A DNA stretch of 64,000 bases, taken from positions 1,045,001 to 1,109,000 of the forward strand of contig NC_135556.1 of the NCBI RefSeq assembly GCF_964340395.1. The letters run 5' to 3'. The stretch comes from Glandiceps talaboti (Eukaryota > Hemichordata > Enteropneusta > Spengelidae). The notes under the pieces are model-generated. The model ran no database searches. It was not told the origin of the DNA and saw nothing but the letters and a program-made list of their open reading frames with translations. This document shows positions 1 through 11,253 of the stretch, one piece after another; within the stretch, counting starts at the first letter, position 1; every line of letters begins with the position of its first letter. A program made the position numbers and the translations under genes.

Positions 1-172
1 AGAAGAATTTGATTTCTTGACTAGTCTGTGAGTGTTTTAGTCCCCATTGTGCAGTTTCCATACCAAACTGAATCAGTGACTGTAGTCCACATCTAGGTAC
101 TTTGCATTGTCTGTATACACAGTAGTGTACCAATACCATGGCACACTCCACTGGTTCTGGGAAGTTTAACTC
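1..172 (-). CDS. GEMIN5: GEMIN5 exon l: last exon, open at window edge
   Basis: The exon starts after TTTTGCAG and stays open for 57 codons to the window edge. It reads ELNFPEPVECAMVLVHYCVY, then a helical segment with G-M-E-T-A-Q-W-G-L-K and T-S-Q-E-I-K-F-F. Human GEMIN5 has W-P-F-P-D-V-L-E-C-C-L-V-L-L-L and ends about 40 residues later. The F-P-x-P-V/D-x-E-C-x-x-V-L core is conserved. By length the stop codon should lie only a few residues beyond position 1. Confidence 0.93.
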
Positions 173-1164
173 CTGCAAAAAAATGGAAAAATGTTAAAAG
201 CATGACATTGTAATAATGTACTAAGAAAATAAGTGGTAAACACAAAGTGGATATGTTTTGAGGTTATTTTTACTGCATAATAACAAAATTGTATTTTTTT
301 ATCAAAATATGTTCACAATTTTGGTATAGAGGTCAAAGCCGTGAGATTGAGTGACTTGCATACATATATGTGTCCCATAGTAAAAAGCTAAGTCATGAAA
401 TGTCTGACTGAAATAGTTATGGAAATAAACCAAACTTGGTTATTTGACCTTGATGAACACTTTCAAGGCCAAAGGCCAAAGTCCAAAAAGAAAGTCCACC
501 TTTGATACTTTGGATGGAAGCACTTGAATAGTGTGTCTATTCCATGTACATGTATGTATTAAATCTCCAAAGTTATCATGCAAATTGTGAAATTTTACAA
601 CTTACATGGTTACCATTTGGCTATATTTCATTTAGTAGCAAAACAAAGTGACATGCACATGTCTCATATTATGTTTCACTTTAATACCTTCATGCAATTT
701 TTGGTTGAAATAAGTTGATGCATGCCAGAGATATGAGGGTAAACATACAACAACAAATATGGCCGCCATTCAGTCATACTTGATTCAGTCTGGGCGGTGC
801 CCACGGGGGCTAAAAACCTTTACTGCCTGGGTTTCTCCTTAAGTCAGGCCCTTCTACCATATAACCTTGGTCCACAAAACCCACATCCAAGCTGTAAAGA
901 TTATTCCATTGGAAGTATATCTGTTATCAAAATACTTTACATCCCTAAATTGTTAGTCTTCTAAATCATTCAATTACATAAGCAGTGCTAACCTAAAGGA
1001 GCTACCAGCTAAAAATTATGTATGGTTGCCCCATGACTAGAATTGGTAGTCTCCCAACTACTCCCAACTTATATTAATTTCAGCTCTATTCTCAGTACAT
1101 CAACAGCATCTAATACAGTATACAGTTGACGTCAAACTAAAACCATGAATACTCTTAAACTGAC
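173..1164 (-). other. GEMIN5 intron k-l
   Basis: This 992-bp intron is AT-rich and holds no gene that I can see. At about 690-790 there is a diverged copy of an old interspersed repeat (a variant of 'ggttgaaatcagttgatgca' followed by 'atggccgccatt'), also seen near 22390, 55985 and 56280. Confidence 0.6.
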
Positions 1165-2648
1165 CTTAACAGTCTTTGGTAGTTGTTGTAGTTGATGAAT
1201 CACTTCAGTTTGTTCATCAGACAGGACTGATATTGTCACTGCTGGATGTGAGTATCTTACATCTAGTGGTAGTTCTTTCCAATCAGCTGGGAGAACATTG
1301 CTACTTTCATGGCTTTTCTCACCTTCCACATTCGTTTTTATATCTTCACCATCAATGTTATCATCAACAGCATCAGCTGAACTATCTTGTGTATCTTGAG
1401 CAACTAAATCTGCGGTAGTAATTGTATATTGTGAATTCGTGCTATCTCCTGTTTGCATTACTTCAGAGGTCTCTCCAGTTTGACCACAACTGTCTGCATT
1501 ATCTGATTGACTTTTTTGGACTTTATGTCCTTGGTCAGCTGGGCTCTTTGGTGGATATTCTGTTTGGTCACTATCTGTTAGTGGAATCTCTGCTGTTGAT
1601 GAATGTGTGACACTGTCATCATACTCAGCAGTCTCTATTACAGGTTCAGATTGACCAAACTCAAAATCTTTGAAAGTCTGAGTCTCTATTAATTCACCAT
1701 CGTTATTTTTACTTAAATGCAGAGATTCAGCATTCTTAACCTCTTCAGTATCACAAGTCTCACGTACTGACAACTGCTCTCCCTTTCTCTCCATCTCTTT
1801 CTGTCGTTTTTCTTTCCTAGCTTGTTTTTTTTGCCTGGTTATCATTGCTTTCACAGCTTTTTGTAGGAAATGAAGTTTTGTATTGAGAATGTGCTTCTGT
1901 GCATGAGTATCAGACAACAAGACTTTGGAAATAACTTCTAATTTCTTGATTAGAGTTTGACATACTAAAGTGTCGCCTACAGCAAAGTTACCAGCATCAC
2001 CAAATGGGCCCATGCAACCCTCACAAACAATTACACTATATCCCAATTGATGATGGTTGGGACAATCATCTCGAGTTGGGTCTTCAGGATTTGTTGCTTC
2101 TCCTTGTACAGCTGTAGTCAAGGCATCCCGGCCAGCACCAATTTTTTCTGCATGTGAATCAACTTCAGAGCACTGTTCATCAATAGAATTGACAGCATTA
2201 GACTGTTCAGTACCATTAGATATTACAACATCACATACATTAGCCTCTTTTTCTTGAGTGTCATCATTTTGGGTTGAAATGTCAGCCATTGATTCTCCTG
2301 TAACTGCTCTCACTGATGGTGAATCCTGCATCACAATAGAATCCGAAATTTGGTGACACTTAGCTTGACTTGCATTCAATCCTTCTTCATATTGTATGTC
2401 ATCTTTTCCTACATCGATTGTCTGGTTTACAATCATTGACAAACCCTGAGAGTTGATGGGATCCTCTTTTTTCCACCACATATCATACAGTGATAGACGA
2501 CAGTAATATGCATGTAAACAATCTACTTTAACTAGACTTTTAATCTGGTTTTGGTCACTTTCCTTATCAGGGCAAACTCCAGAACTTTCATTACTTGCAT
2601 CCTTGAATGCTGCAACACTCCCACGTATAAATTTAAATGTCTGCCAAC
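1165..2648 (-). CDS. GEMIN5: GEMIN5 exon k: large exon, RNA-binding region with acidic insert
   Basis: The exon is 1484 bases with acceptor TTTTTCAG and donor AAG|GTCAGT. The first AG-defined start keeps the frame; a second AG eight bases further would hit a stop at once. Near its start it reads VDCLHAYYCRLSLYDMWW, which matches L-E-A-F-F-L-Y-G-R-L-Y-E-F-W-W in human GEMIN5. The middle has a predicted helix (L-I-K-K-L-E-V-I-S-K-V-L-L) running into KKQARKEKRQKEMERKGEQ. Most of the rest is rich in Ser, Thr, Asp, Glu and Gln. It ends L-P-L-D-V-R with P-K-T-V-K, matching the block before the last conserved segment. At about 495 residues it looks roughly twice as long as the vertebrate equivalent, the excess being low-complexity acidic sequence. 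Confidence 0.94.
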
Positions 2649-2726
2649 CTGAAAAAGAACATAATAATTGTTGTATTTATGACATTATCACATAAATACG
2701 TGCATATCTTCTACTGTGTGACGTCA

Positions 2727-2760
2727 AACAGGGGTGATTTCAGAGCATATCACCCCTGTT
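2727..2760. repeat. Small perfect hairpin
   Basis: The 12-bp arms aacaggggtgat and atcacccctgtt surround a 10-bp loop. It lies in intron j-k, just outside the exon k acceptor. It may be the core of a small inverted-repeat element; no target duplication was identified. Confidence 0.55.
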
Positions 2761-3353
2761 CTACCGAACTATTTTTTCTCCGTACTGTTCAAGTGTTCGT
2801 GTCAATCCCACGCTACGATCAAGTTTATCGTAATAATTATGTGCTTTCCAAATGTAAATACATACATTACGTTACATATATCCTTGGATGGCATGAGTTT
2901 GATACATAGAAGTCCTTTTATTTGTATTTGATACATTTTATTCTATTTAAAAATCACGTAGATTATCGATGTCACAGCCGGAAAGCTTCCGACTCATATT
3001 TTCCGTCGAGCTCAGATCTCTGAACTTACACAACCCGAGAAAATATGATTAAAATGACGGCACAAAAGTCGCATTCAGACAATTCTACTTACGTTTTAAA
3101 CTAAATTCGATATTACATGTACATTGCAAGGTTATAACCGATAATTTTGGTTGAGAAACCACACAACAGTATGATCGATACCGTACAATGGTAAGCTTGA
3201 CCTCGCGACAGGTCACACGATTATGTAATTTGCATAGCCGACGGGCGAATTTTTTAAATACGCGATGAAGAATATAGTGCGATGAAATGATGCAATATTC
3301 GTAAAATACGATTTAAAATTTCAGAAAAATACGGGGAAATACTTAATTATGTG

Positions 3354-3523
3354 ATAAATATATAATTCCATGAAATCAATGTTAGTTTTACGTCATAATG
3401 CTCCTCGTATGATTCCGCGGACTACAAATTCGAGCCTACCGGCTCGAATTTGTATTAGTCCGCGGAATCATACTCGGAGCATTATGACGTAAAACTAACA
3501 TTGATTTCATGGGATTATATATA
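3354..3523. repeat. Foldback (palindromic) element, arms about 80 bp
   Basis: A nearly perfect palindrome centred near 3438. The left arm contains gttagttttacgtcataatg and the right arm its reverse complement. Arms differ by a two-base change (ctcctcg against ctccgag) and a three-base indel near the centre. The arms continue outwards into AT-rich sequence (atataat), so the true ends are approximate. The loop is only about four bases. Such structures are typical of foldback MITEs. The surrounding 2649-4500 has nothing else I can name. Confidence 0.85.
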
Positions 3524-4545
3524 AATATTACATGGAAGGTATTGCTGTCTTAGAGGAGTAAACAAATCACAAATAAACAGAAAATGATACAGTCCTTGTT
3601 TTCAATAAAACTATGGTCATTGATTAATCACAATTCACAAAGTCTATCCTGTAAATTAATCCCATCCCTTCTTCCGGTCTCAATACACAGATCATTAGAT
3701 GAACATCTAAACCTTGCTAGGGCAACCTTAAAGTTATGAATACTAATGCTATTCAAGTAAAGTTCAGATTCTACAATAACTCCTTAACTTGGAAGATGAA
3801 TTTATACTATCATGCCATTCTTGATGAAACAGTGTTTGACTCTTTGTGTGAAAATAGAAATAAAAGCTTCTGGTGCACCAACTCTTGATTTAGCCAGACT
3901 TCTCCAAAACCATAACGAAAAAATGAGCAATTTAATTCTAGTCACCCAAGTAATTTTGCCATTATTATCTAATTCAAATAACATCTAATATAACATAATT
4001 TAGGATACCTGGAATTTTCCATTTCAAGAACTCTTGGCCAATATGATATACAGCGTTTCATATAAAATGGTGCAGGGTAAGCCCACATTCACCAAGTACA
4101 GCAGAATCATTTGTCTTAGGGCTTACACCAAGTACAAAATTGAGTTTGCACTTGTTCTCTGGGGTTAGAAATTTCATATCCCCAGATCTCACTACCATAA
4201 CAATATAATAATAAAACATTCTTATCAGCGCATTACGAAACAACCTCAATGCGCTTTACAGCACTAAAAAAAGAAAAAGCATCATGAAGGGTTAAACTGT
4301 ACAAATGTCCGACATAAAACAGAGAGAACTTAAAAACTGTTAAAACCTAATATCCAAGATGAAATTTAAACAAAGAAGGACCTTAACAACTTATACAAAC
4401 TATCACAATGCCAAGTAAAATGTATGGCACAAGAATTAATTTGCCAAAAACCCCTTGAAATTCACTAAAAATCTAATCTTAATGATTACTGTTAACAGTA
4501 CAATAATTACATGTCCTAAATGTTTGTGAAAAAGTATGTCTTTAG

Positions 4546-5960
4546 TTATGACTTGAATGGTTCAATTGATACAACTCTCCTGATGTGAATTGGGAGAGAG
4601 TTCCATAACTTAGGACCGGCAACAAAGAAGGCGCGCTCTCCGTACGTAGTAGTTGCAGCATCGCGGGATGGCAAGTGTAAACTGAGTGCCGGAACGTAAA
4701 GCATGCGTTGGCTTGTGAACCGGTAACAGTACAGTGATGTAGGATGGTGATAGTTTGTTGACAGCCTTATAGGTAATAAGCAAGATTTAGTACATAATGC
4801 GTTGAAGTACAGGTAACCAATGAAGGTTACGTAATACTGGTGAGACATGATCACATTTGCGTAGTTTGACAACAAGTCTAGCAGTTGTGTTTTATACCCG
4901 TTAACATAAAATCGGTACCACAACTGTATCAAAGATCTTAAAAGGCACACAGAAAAGGCAAACCACCAAATTTTCCTTATTAGAGACTTCAATTGAAATA
5001 ATACCTGTTTGACCTGTGATGCTTGACTTTTTTTGGTTGCGGACCATTTTGATTTGGGTGTAAAAATGCTGCCCAAATATTTACAAAACGGAATGACATT
5101 GACTTTATGCTTTCCTTAGAACCATACGTCACTGTGTTTAAGTCGTCCTCCCCTTCTGAAAACCTTAATTTTAGTTTTATCCAAATTTATTGCCATATCC
5201 CAGTCATCACAGAATTGTTTTAATTTATTTAATTGTCTCTGAAGGTAAATAGGTAGATCTGCACAGTCAACTATATCATTGGCATACATAAGCAAAATAT
5301 AAACTTGTTTCTGGGTTGATATGCACACTAACACAATCTGTATATTGTTCATATATTTAACAAGTTTATTGATAAAGAGACTAAATAACAGTGGACTTGG
5401 TTTGCAACCTTTTCTTGTACCCTTTGAACAGTCAAAATAATCAGTTAGACCCTGACTTGTCCCAACACATGAACACTATTGTCTATACATTGATTTTAAT
5501 AAATGTAAGAGGTTGCCATGACGCCCATACGACATTAACCTACTAAAAGGAACTGATGATTAACATTGTCCAAGGCTTTACTAAAATCAATAAATAAACA
5601 ATAAAAGCGGCCTTTCCGTCTTATTATGTATTTTGTAATAATGGCTTGTAAAGTAAAAATGTTATCAATCGTAGAATATCATTTATAAAAACCTGCTTGA
5701 GATTCAGAAAGAATTTGATTTTCTTTTACCCAAGTCTCAAGGTGACTGTTCAAAAGTTTAGTAAAGATTTTCCCCATGACTGACAATAATGAGATCCCTC
5801 TAAAATTGTTGACATCCTGCAAGGAACCCTTCTTATGAATCGGATAGACAACAGCTTTAGACAACTCTGCTGGAACTGTGCCTGTTGTAAATATTTTATC
5901 AAAAAGTTGAACAAGGTATGAAGCAATTGAATTTTTACTATATACTAAACTTTCAAATAG
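4546..5960 (-). pseudogene. Decayed non-LTR retrotransposon reverse transcriptase
   Basis: Minus-strand fragments in different frames add up to a degraded reverse transcriptase. At 5864-5679 the reading has VVYPIHKKGSLQDVNNFRGI and then L-L-S-V-M-G-K, the N-terminal RT signature of LINE elements. At 5352-5116 it has a Y-A-N-D-I-V block, where Y-A-D-D is expected, followed by INLDKTKIKVFRRGGRLK. The 5076-4546 frame reads ITSLYCYRF-like residues and N-S-L-P-I-H-I-R-R-V, typical of the C-terminal part of jockey/CR1-like ORF2. Frameshifts, stops and the changed catalytic Asp make it inactive. Clade assignment is uncertain. Confidence 0.75.
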
Positions 5961-5981
5961 TGTAACAATTTTCAGGGGTAT

Positions 5982-6340
5982 AATAATAATAATAATGTTC
6001 GGTTTTTATATAGCGCTTTCCCACACCGTGCTCAAAGCGCTTTACAATTATTACCCCTGGCTCGGATCAGAACGGCACAACGGCCCTTTTAGTCTTCCTC
6101 AACTCCCCGGGGAGCATACAATCCATTGCAGCCATTTAAGCGCATAGGATTAAAGCCTTCACATTGCAACCTACATCCTACCAGGTTCCCAATTATACAG
6201 CTGGGTTGACTGAAGCACAGTCGTGGTTCAAATCTTGCCCAAGGACTTTAGCCACTCAGAAACAAACAGCAGGCAGCGACAGGGCTCGAACCTGCAACCT
6301 GTAGATTCCAAGCCAGTCACGCTAACCATTCACCCATCAT
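5982..6340 (-). repeat. tRNA-derived SINE, near full-length copy
   Basis: Read on the minus strand, the head has an A-box-like tggttagcgtgactgg followed by a B-box ggttcgagccc about 30 bases on, the RNA polymerase III promoter of tRNA-derived SINEs. The body contains a block ending in an aaagcgctttgagcacgg-type motif, and the tail is an (ATT)n run at 5982-5996. Two other copies lie at 51016-51173 and 55588-55917. Confidence 0.8.
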
Positions 6341-7142
6341 GACTCCACGTAGTATACGTAGTATAGTGATGCCTTGAAACTCATTAAATGGTAACGATAG
6401 TCGTGCTAACAGGCCTACTGTTACAATATTGCAATGTATTGCTATGTTATATTGCCGATATGATGACTGGAGTATGGTAGCAATATACATAGTATGCAAG
6501 ATCAAAACAAACATGGCAGCGCCCAGTGAACTGTATATGTATGTTCTGTGGATGAAAACGATCATTGACTGTCTGGGTTAGTGAGAATTCTGATTTACCA
6601 GTGTGGCAAAAGACTTTTCACATTTAGGAATGTTCTTAAAATCATATGAATGGGTGGCTAGACCAGAGACAGAAATGTCAAGAATGGGTAGCCAGAGTAC
6701 ATACAAAAATGTCAATCAATCTATCGCACATTGTAAAATTATCATTGAAAGAAGATTCATCACTCTCAGATAAATTGCAACGAGTATCAAACTCAGAATT
6801 ACTACTATCTGCCATTGCTTACTGTACTAACTGACATAAAACAGTACCCTCTATGATATCATAATCCCCAAAAGGGAGATCAATAGGCAGTATAACATTA
6901 CAGTAACTGTAAATTCATGGATGTTCGGGTTGCCGCTGATAGCCAGTTTTAACTCTTTGAATAGTTAGCTTTTACTGGTTAGGAGACATATAAAGAACAT
7001 TTTTCAAGGTTGTGGTATGGAGCTTTTTGAATCACCTTTAAGTTACATCTCCCACACCTTGTATTCTTACTTCTGTACATTTTGCACCCAACCAAAAATG
7101 TAACATGACACATCACAAATAGAAATAAATGGAAATCCTTAC
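6341..7142. other. Intron j-k remainder
   Basis: Apart from the SINE and LINE pieces, this part of the intron shows no recognisable gene or clear repeat. Short open frames here have no family resemblance that I can see. Confidence 0.4.
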
Positions 7143-7305
7143 CATTTGGTAGTATAGCTCTAAACAAACCCTGCTCCACTTCATAGAATCCCCAATCATG
7201 GCATAGTGTGATTGCTTGTAACCAATGATTGACAGCTGTCAAAGGCTGTGATGTCATGATTGACAGGATTGCCAATGTGATGTCATAAGATATGTCTATC
7301 AGCAC
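7143..7305 (-). CDS. GEMIN5: GEMIN5 exon j: end of dimerisation domain
   Basis: The exon is 163 bases with acceptor GTAATAG and a strong donor AATG|GTAAGG. It encodes VLIDISYDITLAILSIMTSQ, then W-L-Q-A-I and a segment with E-V-E-Q-G-L-F-R-A-I-L-P-N-G. Vertebrate GEMIN5 has L-L-H-I-C-H-D-L-T-L-A-V-L-S and, at the end, M-Q-E-V-Y-S-A-F-L-P-D-G. The F-x-A-x-L-P-[ND]-G ending is an unmistakable match. Confidence 0.95.
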
Positions 7306-7973
7306 CTATTACACACAAACAAATGATGCATATTCATTTAAGATTTATAATGTCACTTAACCCTTAAGATGCCATAAACTTTCCATGCAAATGACACCCT
7401 AGGCCAAGGACTTTTTAGGTTGCACACAGTTGTACACAATGTTTTGATAGTGATCATTTTACACCAAAACAGGTGGGATATGGTCTCATCTACAAGTATA
7501 TCAATAATTATGAAATATTGAATTTTAATTTACATGAATGTATGGCCAGTAACTTTACTAAGAAATTGGGGAAAATTGGTATAAAACACACGTTTTTGGT
7601 CAAAAAAGCATGTGAAATTTAGTTTTTTGATAAATACAAGGATTATAATTGGAAATTAGCTGTAAAAATTAATAGACAGATAGTATGGGTGTTGGGTAAA
7701 ATATTTATCATAAAATCAACAAGTACAGTCTGTTGATGTTTACAGTAAATACAAACAAATTTGCATATACAAATACTGCATACATGTAAGTCTATAGATA
7801 GCAGCATAACGATACGTCTCACGGACGATTATATCTAACACTTTGTTTGTTAACAAAAATCTGACGAAAGACAACGATGTAGATCCTGCCACATGATCCT
7901 GCCGTAACGTCTTTATCAGTTCATGTAAACCAACACGTAGGAGTAATCGTACGGCATTGGCATCTGTGGTTTG

Positions 7974-8300
7974 TCATCGGCAGGATTGCGCGATCGCGGG
8001 ACCAGCCATTGGCAACGTCAGTCCAAAAGTTGAAGTTATAGGAGGGTTTTCGATACGTTCTAGGACAAAATTTACTCCCTCAAAAACGTAAAATTCTTCA
8101 TTATCATCGCTATCACTGTCTAGAAAATGTCGAACGAAAAACTCTCTGTCTTCCTGGTTTACTTCGTTCAATATATCAGCATGATGTCGAAAGTCAACAT
8201 CCATATTCATAGCGGCCGCCATATTAGGCATTGCTAAGTAGGCGCTATTTGCATTCAGCAGCAAAAAGTGAGAAAAATCGAACACGTGACTGTTTCCCAC
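7974..8300 (-). CDS. Unrecognised acidic ORF, 108 aa, possibly transposon-derived
   Basis: An open frame in GEMIN5 intron i-j reads M-A-A-A-M-N-M-D-V-D, then ILNEVNQEDREFFVRHFLDS followed by D-S-D-D-N-E-E-F-Y. An acidic N-terminus of this style occurs in several transposase families, but I do not recognise the protein. The region is richer in CpG than the flanks, which hints at an inserted piece of different origin. It could equally be a chance ORF or an exon of a decayed element. No promoter or splice signal was confirmed. Confidence 0.25.
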   Translation of the reverse strand: MGNSHVFDFSHFLLLNANSAYLAMPNMAAAMNMDVDFRHHADILNEVNQEDREFFVRHFLDSDSDDNEEFYVFEGVNFVLERIENPPITSTFGLTLPMAGPAIAQSCR

Positions 8301-8694
8301 CTGAATAATTTAATATTTAATAAGATAACATCGTGTACATCATTACTTATTAGGGGTACAGCGATAAACCCATTACAACGTCACTTTATTGACAGCATAT
8401 CAACGACATGGCGTGGAGTGTGGAAGTGCTACATCATGGATATCAATGACGCGGCGTCACAAGGGTTAATGTTACCATTACACAGAGTTTGTGAAAAGCA
8501 GACATAAAAGATAACTGATGACATCAGATTTGACACAACTAAGTTTTCTATCTTTTGAACTTAAAATTGATTTGATATACACATTGTATGTACTTTAAGA
8601 CTCACATTGACGTAATTTAGCCAACTTCACTTCCAATTTGAAACTGCTACTAGGACATTCACAGAAATGTTTCATTGCAAATGAATAGACACAC

Positions 8695-8891
8695 CTCTAT
8701 TATACTGAGTTGTCCTTTCAGTGGTTTAGCAGCTAGAACTTCTTTGTAGATTTCTGTCAAATTGACTTCACAGATGTCGTCACAGATATCATACCAACAT
8801 CTCAGTATATGGATATAAAACAATTCATTATTCACTCTACTGGCCGGCCATCCTGGCCATGATTCATCAGCTGTCATTGGTTGAATGTAGT
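8695..8891 (-). CDS. GEMIN5: GEMIN5 exon i: dimerisation region
   Basis: The exon is 197 bases, with acceptor TCCTATAG and donor GAG|GTGTGT. It begins D-Y-I-Q-P-M-T-A-D-E-S-W, then has VNNELFYIHILRCWYDICDD and a segment ending KPLKGQLSIIE. The human protein has F-V-E-R-V-T-A-V-W-K-S-I-F and a Y-Q-E-A-F block in the matching interval, so similarity is modest. Phase and position between exons h and j support it. It ends on a complete codon. Confidence 0.9.
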
Positions 8892-9568
8892 CTATAGGAA
8901 ATAAAATAACTTTACAATACATGTGACTGATGCTGTGGAAAACATGTAGTTGTTCATATTTGAATATGGATATAATGAGAGCCAGCTCATGCTTTACATT
9001 CAGAATTAAAATTAACATAACAAATTTTGTGAAAAGAGCCTTTTAAAGGTGATTCTAAATGCCCCATGGCACCACCTTGAAAATTACCCTTACGACTACT
9101 AGTTTTTTGAAAATGTTTCGTTAGGTACAATGACTTACTTGTAATATCATACACTGACATCAGTGCTGCATAAACATATTTTTTTGCAGCTGCATACATG
9201 ATAAATCAAATCAAATCAAATTGATTTTTGGGTCAGCACCAAAAAATCAGTACCCTCAGTGATGATAATAAGTTTAACCTGTTTCTGTACTACTTATTCA
9301 GGATAATATTGACCACTGATTAACATGAACAATGTCATTGGTAATTTGATGGCTGTCTGATCGAAAACTGACACTCCAGTTACTACTGGTATCAGGGGTA
9401 GGTAAGAAATATTAGTCTAGAGCGCGATCGATATAGTGACAAGTACAAAAATACAAGTTGCGGGAATATTCTACATAGTACCTGGTACAAGTCGTTTAGT
9501 TACAAGCCAAGTCTATATTGCGACGAACACAAAGTTCTGATTTTCCCAGTGTCCATTGCGTATTCAAC

Positions 9569-10053
9569 ATGGCGGCAAGTAACATCAACAATCCTGAAGG
9601 TAAGAATCAGTCGATTTCTACTACTAAAAATCGAAAATACGTATTCCTATAGCGTGCGTTCTGGGAAGAATGGGTTGGAGGAACAACAGGGAAAATTTCA
9701 TTGATCGATTCCACCATTTGTGGGAGGAGTTAGCGAAAAACCTTTTTCTACCGATGGATGTCCTATTCTAAAACACACGTCCCTATACGAATGCATGTAC
9801 AATATTGACAGTAGTACTATATTTTATGTAGACAGAATAACAAACCCATATGTTGCCTGCAACACAAAAGATCAGTGGTTCAATATACGTACATGCATTC
9901 GTATAGGGACGCGTGTTTTAGAATAGGACATCCGTCGGTAGAAAAAATTTTTCGCTAACTCCTCCCACAAACGGTAGAATCGATCAATGAAATTTTCCAT
10001 GTTGTTCCTCCAACCCATTCTTCCCAGAACGCAAGCTATAGGAATACGTATTT
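9569..10053. repeat. Long inverted repeat (165-bp arms, 88-bp loop)
   Basis: The arms 9636-9800 and 9889-10053 are reverse complements with only scattered differences (for example cgtgcgttctgg against caagcgttctgg-type changes near the outer ends). They enclose the 88-bp loop 9801-9888. Arms of equal length and high similarity indicate a foldback element or a recent inverted duplication. Just upstream, 9569-9599 reads ATG GCG GCA AGT and ends in GAAG|GTAAG, which looks like a tiny first coding exon with a splice donor, but there is no further support for it. Confidence 0.85.
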
Positions 10054-10223
10054 GTCCTTTAATGACAAATATGACTGTTTTCGTTGTTTTGTGTTCATTT
10101 GACTCTAAGAGAAAAATGAACCCCATTTTTACTAATCAGTCAATTTTGGGTCTTTGCAACACTTTTTGGCACAAATATGTCCTTTAATGACTGCACATTT
10201 AACATGGTGACATATCAAAAAAT

Positions 10224-10942
10224 TTGTACATAATGTATCTTGATATTTTGTACACAATGTATCCTGATATTTTGTACACAATGTATCTTGATATTTTGTA
10301 CACAATGTATATTGATATTTTGTACACAATGTATCTTGATATTTTGTACACAATGTATCTTGATATTTTGTACACAATGTATCTTGATATTTTGTACACA
10401 ATGTATCTTGATATTTTGGACACAATGTATCTTGATATTTTGTACACAATGTATCTTGATATTTTGTACACAATATATATTGATATTTTGTACACAATGT
10501 ATCTTGATATTTTGGACACAATGTATCTTGATATTTTGTACACAATGTATCTTGATATTTTGTACACAATGTATCTTGATATTTTGTACACAATGTATCT
10601 TGATATTTTGTACACAATGTATCTTGATATTTTGTACACAATGTATCTTGATATTTTGGACACAATGTATCTTGATATTTTTACACAGTGTATCTTGATA
10701 TTTTGTACACAATGTATCTTGATATTTTGTACACAATGTATCTTGATATTTTGTACATAATGTATCTTGATATTTTGTACACAATGTATCTTGATATTTT
10801 GTACACAATGTATCTTGATATTTTGTACACAATGTATCTTGATATTTTGTACACAGTGTATCTTGATATTTTGTACACAATGTATCTTGATATTTTGTAC
10901 ATAATGTATCTTGATATATTGTACATCATGTATCTTGATATT
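10224..10942. repeat. Minisatellite A, 24-bp unit, about 30 copies
   Basis: The unit is tgtatcttgatattttgtac plus acaa. Variants include a one-base change (gtacac to ggacac), cct for ctt, and one unit shortened by a base near 10681. It lies in GEMIN5 intron h-i and ends about 70 bases from the exon h donor. Because 24 is a multiple of three, all six frames stay open for long stretches, giving long repeat 'proteins' that are not genes. Confidence 0.97.
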
Positions 10943-11013
10943 GATTGGCACACTAATAATTATGTCAGTTAGTACAGAATTAAATGTAAATGGAACATTG
11001 TATTTAGTTTTAC

Positions 11014-11176
11014 CCTTAAATTCAGAAGACAGAGAATCCATCCATTTCTGAGATGTTGATGACTGTACAAACCATTCAGCAAATGTAGCATTTGGAAACA
11101 CATCTCTAGACACTAAATTCATATCCAGCATACTTTGTACTAACACCTGGTGAACAACCAACTGCAGCTGATGACC
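11014..11176 (-). CDS. GEMIN5: GEMIN5 exon h: middle of dimerisation region
   Basis: The exon is 163 bases. The acceptor chosen is TCTTTAG at 11178-11177, giving GHQLQLVVHQVLVQSMLD, which lines up with G-Q-R-L-V-F-C-L-L-E-L-L in the human protein. A second in-frame AG nine bases downstream would only drop G-H-Q. The donor is AAGG|GTAAAA. The later part (NATFAEWFVQSSTSQKWMD) is not strongly conserved. A 24-bp array ends about 70 bases past the donor. Confidence 0.9.
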
Positions 11177-11253
11177 CTAAAGACAAAACACAACATTGAT
11201 TTATATCCTTTCAATTTCAAATTTCAAATGTAATAAACGTGTAAATGGCTTTG

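Noticed and set aside
2641-2648. Alternative acceptor for GEMIN5 exon k eight bases downstream
   Set aside because: Using it puts a stop codon two codons later, whereas the upstream AG gives a frame matching the family.
6300-6345. A tRNA gene
   Set aside because: A and B boxes are present but there is no complete cloverleaf, and the sequence continues into a SINE body with copies elsewhere.
10132-11161. Long open frames on both strands with 8-residue repeats
   Set aside because: They are reading frames of the 24-bp array A. The GEMIN5 exon at 11014-11176 is merely fused to one of them because the array has no stop in that frame.
11167-11176. Start of exon h at the second AG instead of the first
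   Set aside because: Both keep the frame. The first has a better pyrimidine tract and retains the G-H-Q that lines up with the family, but the choice is not certain.
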